Shown here: piece after piece, positions 59,901-64,000 of the stretch
Position numbering within the stretch: position 1 is the first letter of the stretch
Layout: the number at the start of each line of letters is the position of its first letter
From: Siderastrea radians
Lineage: Eukaryota; Cnidaria; Anthozoa; Scleractinia; Rhizangiidae
Length of the DNA stretch: 64,000 nt
Assembly (NCBI GenBank): GCA_964017195.1
Contig: OZ024895.1
Coordinates: forward strand, 9,607,501-9,671,500
Direction: 5' to 3'
The notes under the pieces: model-generated
What the model was told of the DNA's origin: nothing
The model's input: the letters and a program-made list of their open reading frames with translations, nothing else
Database searches by the model: none
Position numbers and translations under genes: made by a program

Positions 59901-62900
59901 TCGCATAAATTATGATAACACAGTTTTGTTTTCTGTGCCAGAATCGTTTCCCTCTGATCGCTCCATGATCGGAGGTCGAACAGGACTAAGAGGAGGAATC
60001 TGAATTTTTCTCACAGAAGCATTGCGAACGGCTTTCACAGGAGTTGACGTAACCAGCGAACTGAGATCGTTCGACGAACGATCTACCGACTCCCCCAAAA
60101 GAATTCGCTTCTCGGGAGAAGCCGAAGTTCCTACGCTGTCCTTTCCTAGTGTCTCGATCTTTTTTTTTTTACTGTAAGTCCTACCTTGAAAGCTTTGGAA
60201 CTATAATCGCTAAAAAGTTCGTCCTCGATTTTTCTCACGTTGGCGTAAAGACCTCTCCGCTTTCGCAACTTTCCCACGCACGATCTACAAATATATGGCG
60301 ATGTTTCGTGTACGATGAACTGAAGAGAAAGGATTTCTTCCTGAACTATAAATTCACTGCGACTTTTCACAAGGTTTCTGTCGTTGTTGTTCAGAATAGT
60401 CGAGAAGCACAACACACAATCGGACATGTTTTTATCAATGGAAAAAACCCCGCTAAATGTAGATCGCATACATTATCTCGAGCATTTCCCGACGATAGCA
60501 AATCAGAGTTGTTTCTAACAGTGGCTATTGTCAAGCAACCAATAAAAGCACTTTCCACGAATTCCTGAAAAACAGCAGGACATTGGAACACGATTAGCGA
60601 CGCCGTTTCGCAGACGTCCCTTTTCCGCGGGTGGAAGGAAATAGGAGACGTCTGCACGCAGGCTAAGTTGAAATTTACCGAACCAAATTGATTCGGACGC
60701 CGTCCCGACTGATGAACCACGGCTGGGCAACGTGTGAAGCGAGCCCCATATGAGGTAGGGCTTTCAAGTCGAGTCTTAGTTCCATAGTTTATTTTTGGGT
60801 GACGACATAGAGATACCCTAATTTTGTTTTCCATCGCAGAGTTTCTTGTCAGGTAAAGGATTTGTTCATCGTGATTTAGCGGCGCGGAATATACTTCTTG
60901 GCGATGGCAAAGTAGTGAAAATTTCTGATTTTGGATTGATGCGGCACGTTCAAGAAGATGTTTACCATCTCAAGAAAGGGAGGAAGTTGCCATTTAAATG
61001 GATGGCGCCTGAGGCACTTTACAACAGTGAATACACCACGAAAAGCGACGTGTAAGTGTTATGCATGACGCTTACTTAAATTAATTTAAAATCAAAATCA
61101 TGCTCAACTTACTGTCCATCAACCAAAAACAGAAGATTGTCTATTGCCATCGGTATTTTGTCAGCCTGGTCATTAAAAAAAGGAAAACATATATGGTTGT
61201 CATACCCTTTGCCCAGCCGATTAAAGAAAGTGAAATGAACTGTGTATTTACTTGACAGAATCCAACAATATTACTTGGATCTTTTAGACCAGTTGTCAAC
61301 AAATGACAGCAAACCATTGGGCGCTGTGGAAAGCTAACAGCGATGAATCTTAAGTTTATTGTAAACATCATGCCGCTGGAACCGTTCTCTTTTTTCTTAC
61401 AGATGGTCCTTTGGAGTTCTGCTCTGGGAACTTTCCACAATGGGTAAGAAGATAAGAAAGTATTTGTCTTTTGCCCGGACGGTCATTTCAGCCGGTCACG
61501 GACCAGTCAATTCGTTAACGGGGAGCACGCCAGTTCGTGCGACTACCCATTCTTGTTTTGCCCAACTAAATACGAGGACGTGACCAGGCTTGAACCATAC
61601 CTGATAACATAGGGCCAATACCAGTTTTTCGAATCGATCCGATACGAGTACGAAATTTACCGATATTTATGATGTCAGAACAAGACTCATATTAAGACGT
61701 CAGCCGTCAAGGTAAACTTCAGGCTTAAAAGGGTCAAAAATGCGTAAGGTAAATATTCACACAGTTATTTCTTCAAAGTCGTCACATGAGAAGTTTCACA
61801 TTACAAAATATCTGTTTTCAGGAGGAAATCCGTACCCTGGAATCAACAACAAAGAGTTGTACAATCTTCTGAAAACAGGATATCGTATGGAGAAACCGGA
61901 CACGTGTTCCGACGAACTGTAAGTGAAGGTGTTATTCCAAGGAATGGGACATTTTTGTTTTGTTTTGTTTTGTTTTTGTTTTGTTTTTTGTGTTTGTTTG
62001 GTTTTCTTTTTTGTTTTTGTTTGGAACGCCATTCTCCGGTTTGGTTTATAGCGATTCTGGGTTCGACTCGACTGAAGACAGTTTCACGGTCAACCGACAA
62101 ATGTCTTAACTGTCAAAAACCCAACCATTGAAAATATAGCCCTTGGGGGTGGGGGGGCTGGTTACTCCTTATACTGGGCTATACGGGGAGGCTCCTCCGG
62201 AAAGGGCTGCCATTTTGCGGTTGCAGTGCACGAAAGGGTGGGAAATCGTCTTCAATCAGTATTTTAAAGGTCTGCTGAAGTGCACACACATAGTAGCTAA
62301 GTCCGGCAATTAAAACTTTGGAAATTCTTGATCATTCGAGTGACTAAAAACCGACGATGATCTCCTGTTTTTGGCTTATCTTTGAGGTACAACAAAGCAG
62401 TATAATTTTTGACGTCCTAGGGAATATGGAAGGCGTACTATTTCCATAACGATTAGCAGATTAAAGGGCAAGGGTTCAAACCGGAGCGGAGCCTTCCCGT
62501 ACAAAAATTTTATTATTGACTGCACCATGAGAAATTTAGCCTTTACCGGTCAAAGCCGCATCTGAAGGCCGTCCTTTTGTCACATGACCAAGCGGACAGG
62601 GCCCTTGTAAAGAGCTTGCCCCCAGCTTATTTCCTTTTCACCTCTTATCCTGAATTAAAAATTCAGCCAATTAGAGGACGAAAAATTTCGCTTTCAAAGC
62701 ATTTTTGCGAATTTGTCTTCGTGCATGCGCTTAATAAAAGGTATCTAAACCAGAGCGATCAGTTAGTTTTGGTTGCAACTTCTTGTGAAAAAAAAACCTT
62801 TCCCGACTTAGAGGCCAAAACCTTTCCACCAAAAAGAAATGCCATATACGGCCAACAAAACTTTTAAGACTTGAGCGCCAAAAACAACGGGAAGGAACAC

Positions 62901-63380
62901 TAAAACTCAAAATGTAAATCTCAAAGTTTTGAATTAGTACATTGCCTGGTGCATCAGTTGGTTGTTAAAACGTCTGATGTCAATAAAAGTGTTGAGGTCA
63001 GGAACCAAACAAAGTCCCTGGTCCCGATGACGGTCGGTTTTGGCCGGCACGGCTGTTAATGGGTTATTATTATGTCTCACTACTGTAGATAGAAAATGAA
63101 TAACATATTGCTTACTGGCAGACAAACACTCACTGTTAACATGGTGTACTGGAACCTTTTTAATAGATTTCAGCTGGTGCTGGAGTGTTGGAAGGAGGAT
63201 CCTAGTGAGCGACCGACATTTGACCAGGCGACAAAATCTTTGGAGAGGATGATGGTGGAGGACACTCCTTATTTTGATCCTGAATTGGTTGACGAGTCGA
63301 AGGCATATTACAATGAGGTGTTTGAAGAGGATGGCACCGCACCTAGCCCTGTTGCCACATTTGATTTGTTTTTATCCTAA
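50915..63380 (+). CDS. Receptor tyrosine kinase with Cys-pair repeats, two FN3 domains and a split kinase
   Basis: Exons with consistent phases are 50915-51195, 51768-52076, 52731-53033, 55671-55854, 56608-56813, 57857-58041, 58528-59052, 60840-61051, 61403-61443, 61822-61918 and 63167-63380, giving 851 residues plus any upstream exons. The order is two W..CP..(Y/F)..G..YRS..CC repeats, two fibronectin III domains, a membrane segment ([20 protein letters not shown]) with basic stop-transfer, then the kinase. Kinase motifs are [14 protein letters not shown], an alpha-C Glu in [23 protein letters not shown], a single activation-loop Tyr (EDVYHLKKG), WMAPEAL, and [10 protein letters not shown]. 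Exon 58528-59052 is a ~160-residue acidic kinase insert. The tail contains AYYNEV, a Grb2-type pYxN site. It should signal at the plasma membrane; the ligand is unknown. The true start exon was not found, and the FN3-1 acceptor could be 51768 or 51780. Confidence 0.85.
53112..53400. mobile_element. MITE in a receptor-kinase intron
   Basis: Inverted arms of about 75 bp: AAAAGTAGATCTTAGCAAGG and ATGTGGGTAACC on the left, mirrored by GGTTACCCACAATTTTC and CCCTTGCTAAAATCTGC on the right. Non-coding. It begins 79 bp past the exon ending at 53033. Confidence 0.75.
54636..54910. mobile_element. Possible retroelement 3' tail
   Basis: The block with CTTCCGCTCAGGTTGTCGAAACGTC and an accession-like run of short words is of the type found at 3' ends of cnidarian retroelements. 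This is pattern memory only; no coding remnant adjoins it. Confidence 0.25.
54987..55405. mobile_element. MITE with GTGGCACTAAATTTTTGCGG ends
   Basis: The left end GTGTGGCACTAAATTTTTGC is the inverse of the right end GCAAAAATTTAGTGCCACAT. Inside, TTTTTGCG(G/A) words repeat in both directions. It lies about 270 bp before the membrane-segment exon. Confidence 0.8.
57585..57820. mobile_element. MITE in the kinase intron before 57857
   Basis: The end GGTCGATTATTTAAACGAAG is mirrored by CTTCGTGTAAATAACCGG, and the internal pair CCGCGGTCTAAACC/TTAAACCGCGGTCTAA is also inverted. It ends about 37 bp before the exon at 57857, so it overlaps the region where the branch point would lie. Confidence 0.7.
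59792..60666. mobile_element. 875-bp DNA transposon with perfect 81-bp terminal inverted repeats
   Basis: Bases 59792-59872 and 60586-60666 are exact inverse copies by eye, starting TTAGCCTGCGTGCAGACGTC. Perfect arms suggest a recent insertion. It lies in the intron between the kinase-insert exon and the HRD exon. No clear target duplication was seen. It carries the minus-strand ORF listed separately and no transposase, so mobility would need factors from elsewhere. Confidence 0.88.
59910..60469 (-). CDS. Small zinc-finger-like protein inside the TIR element (one frame break)
   Basis: The minus-strand ORF from 60469 encodes a cysteine-pair module: DCVLCFSTI, about 40 residues, then [12 protein letters not shown]. 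This spacing suggests a treble-clef or ZAD-like zinc-binding fold. After a run of 12 A's near 60160-60172 the frame is lost, but the adjacent frame continues to a stop at 59910 as a Ser/Pro-rich tail ([20 protein letters not shown]). The homopolymer suggests a slippage indel or sequencing error. Function is unknown; it may be an accessory protein of the transposon family or a captured host fragment. Confidence 0.5.
61919..63166. other. Last intron of the receptor kinase gene
   Basis: Apart from the TTTTG tract and a G-run near 62145 it holds no recognisable feature. The donor is GTAAGT at 61919. The acceptor used is TTTAATAG before 63167, because it keeps the phase and yields FQLVLECW; the nearer CAG at 63173 does not fit the phase. 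Confidence 0.6.
61953..62012. repeat. (TTTTG)n low-complexity tract
   Basis: About 60 bp of TTTTG/TTTG units in the intron after the exon ending at 61918. Confidence 0.85.
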
Positions 63381-64000
63381 GCAAGATAAGATCAGAAGAC
63401 TGAGCTTATCTTTTCTTCGTGATTTTTAGTCTCGGGAGTAAATAAATAAATAAATGAAGGATATTGCAAAACGGCTATTTTGACTATCAGTAACATACAA
63501 TAATTTATTGAAATAAAACATTTTTGTCGCTTTACGGACGTTTCGCTTGAGAATAGCTGTTCATGAAACTTTTTGTGACTTGAAATTTTGCTGTGAAAAA
63601 CTAAGCGAGTTTTAGTCTCCAGTACCAGAACGGAGAATAACGTACATCAAAGTCGCAATAACTATGAATTAAGTTGAATGTTGTAAAAAAGCTGTAACAA
63701 TCTTTTAGCCTGAAGACCGCTCCATGAGGTATATATCATAACGCTGATAAAAGAAGAATTATTTTGGTCAGATTTTGTAACTAAAAGCCTGATGGGATTA
63801 GGTCTCAAGAACGTAAAATAAAGCACAGAATATTTAGATATTTAGGACTTTGGAATTGCAACACTCTTGGTTTCAAGACCTGCCCTTTATTATGTCTGTC
63901 TTTCAACTCGAATGTTCGCAAGACCTCTCCAGCACAAGATCTGTAAGATCAACGACCCTTGTACGTAAACGTTCTTTCGTTCTCTATGAAAACAGCCCAC
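63381..64000 (+). other. 3' UTR and downstream flank of the receptor kinase gene
   Basis: AATAAATAAATAAATGA at about 63439 and AAATAAAAC at about 63511 are candidate polyadenylation signals 60-130 bp after the stop. Nothing else is recognised up to the window end. Confidence 0.6.

Overview
The window is animal nuclear DNA: AT-rich, with GT-AG introns, short exons and dense TIR/MITE and non-LTR repeats. The receptor tyrosine kinase style and the repeat families point to a cnidarian, most likely a stony coral. This is inferred from protein and repeat character; no species can be named.

Region 1 (about 1.4-12.4 kb) holds an unusual three-gene group. Two paralogous minus-strand genes (1483-4540 and 8933-12256) encode large proteins with a superfamily-3 helicase core resembling papillomavirus E1: Walker A, Walker B, the B' block and an Arg-finger region. 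Between them a plus-strand, single-exon gene (7034-8719) encodes a C2H2 finger, a tyrosine-recombinase core (R300, H395-x2-R398, H425, Y434) and a C-terminal telobox-like Myb domain. The 2.5-kb divergent interval between helicase A and the recombinase carries two trinucleotide palindromes and a dense array of GGAAC/GTTCC half-sites, many paired as GGAACnnnnGTTCC. Together this looks like a recombinase-plus-replicative-helicase mobile or virus-derived element with a candidate origin. It is the best candidate here for an undescribed system. One helicase copy has an apparent frame break and the other an altered Walker A, so this locus may be decaying.

Region 2 (13-15 kb) has five ~278-bp tandem repeats, each with a hairpin, and a long TTC tract.

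Region 3 (15.9-22.5 kb) is a plus-strand gene: signal-peptide exon, three Ig-like domains, a Ser/Thr stalk and one membrane segment. No kinase exons were found directly after it.

Region 4 (22.5-49.5 kb) is repeat-rich. It has a duplicated block (24.3-28.3 and 34.2-37.9 kb, with its start also at 14.9-15.9 kb), a decayed LINE (31.2-33.6 kb), a LINE 3' remnant (40.0 kb), a head-to-head SINE pair (42.5-42.9 kb), a 4.4-kb TTAA-flanked element with ~0.86-kb inverted repeats (43.1-47.5 kb) inside a minisatellite, and a Harbinger-type remnant (48.3-49.0 kb).

Region 5 (49.5-63.4 kb) is a plus-strand receptor tyrosine kinase: Cys-pair repeats, two fibronectin III domains, a membrane segment, and a complete kinase domain split by a ~160-residue insert. 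A young 875-bp transposon with perfect 81-bp TIRs sits in one of its introns. Both membrane exons in the window end in the same phase, so both could in principle join the single kinase module. Tandem duplication of receptor genes explains this most simply; alternative ectodomain splicing is a testable alternative.
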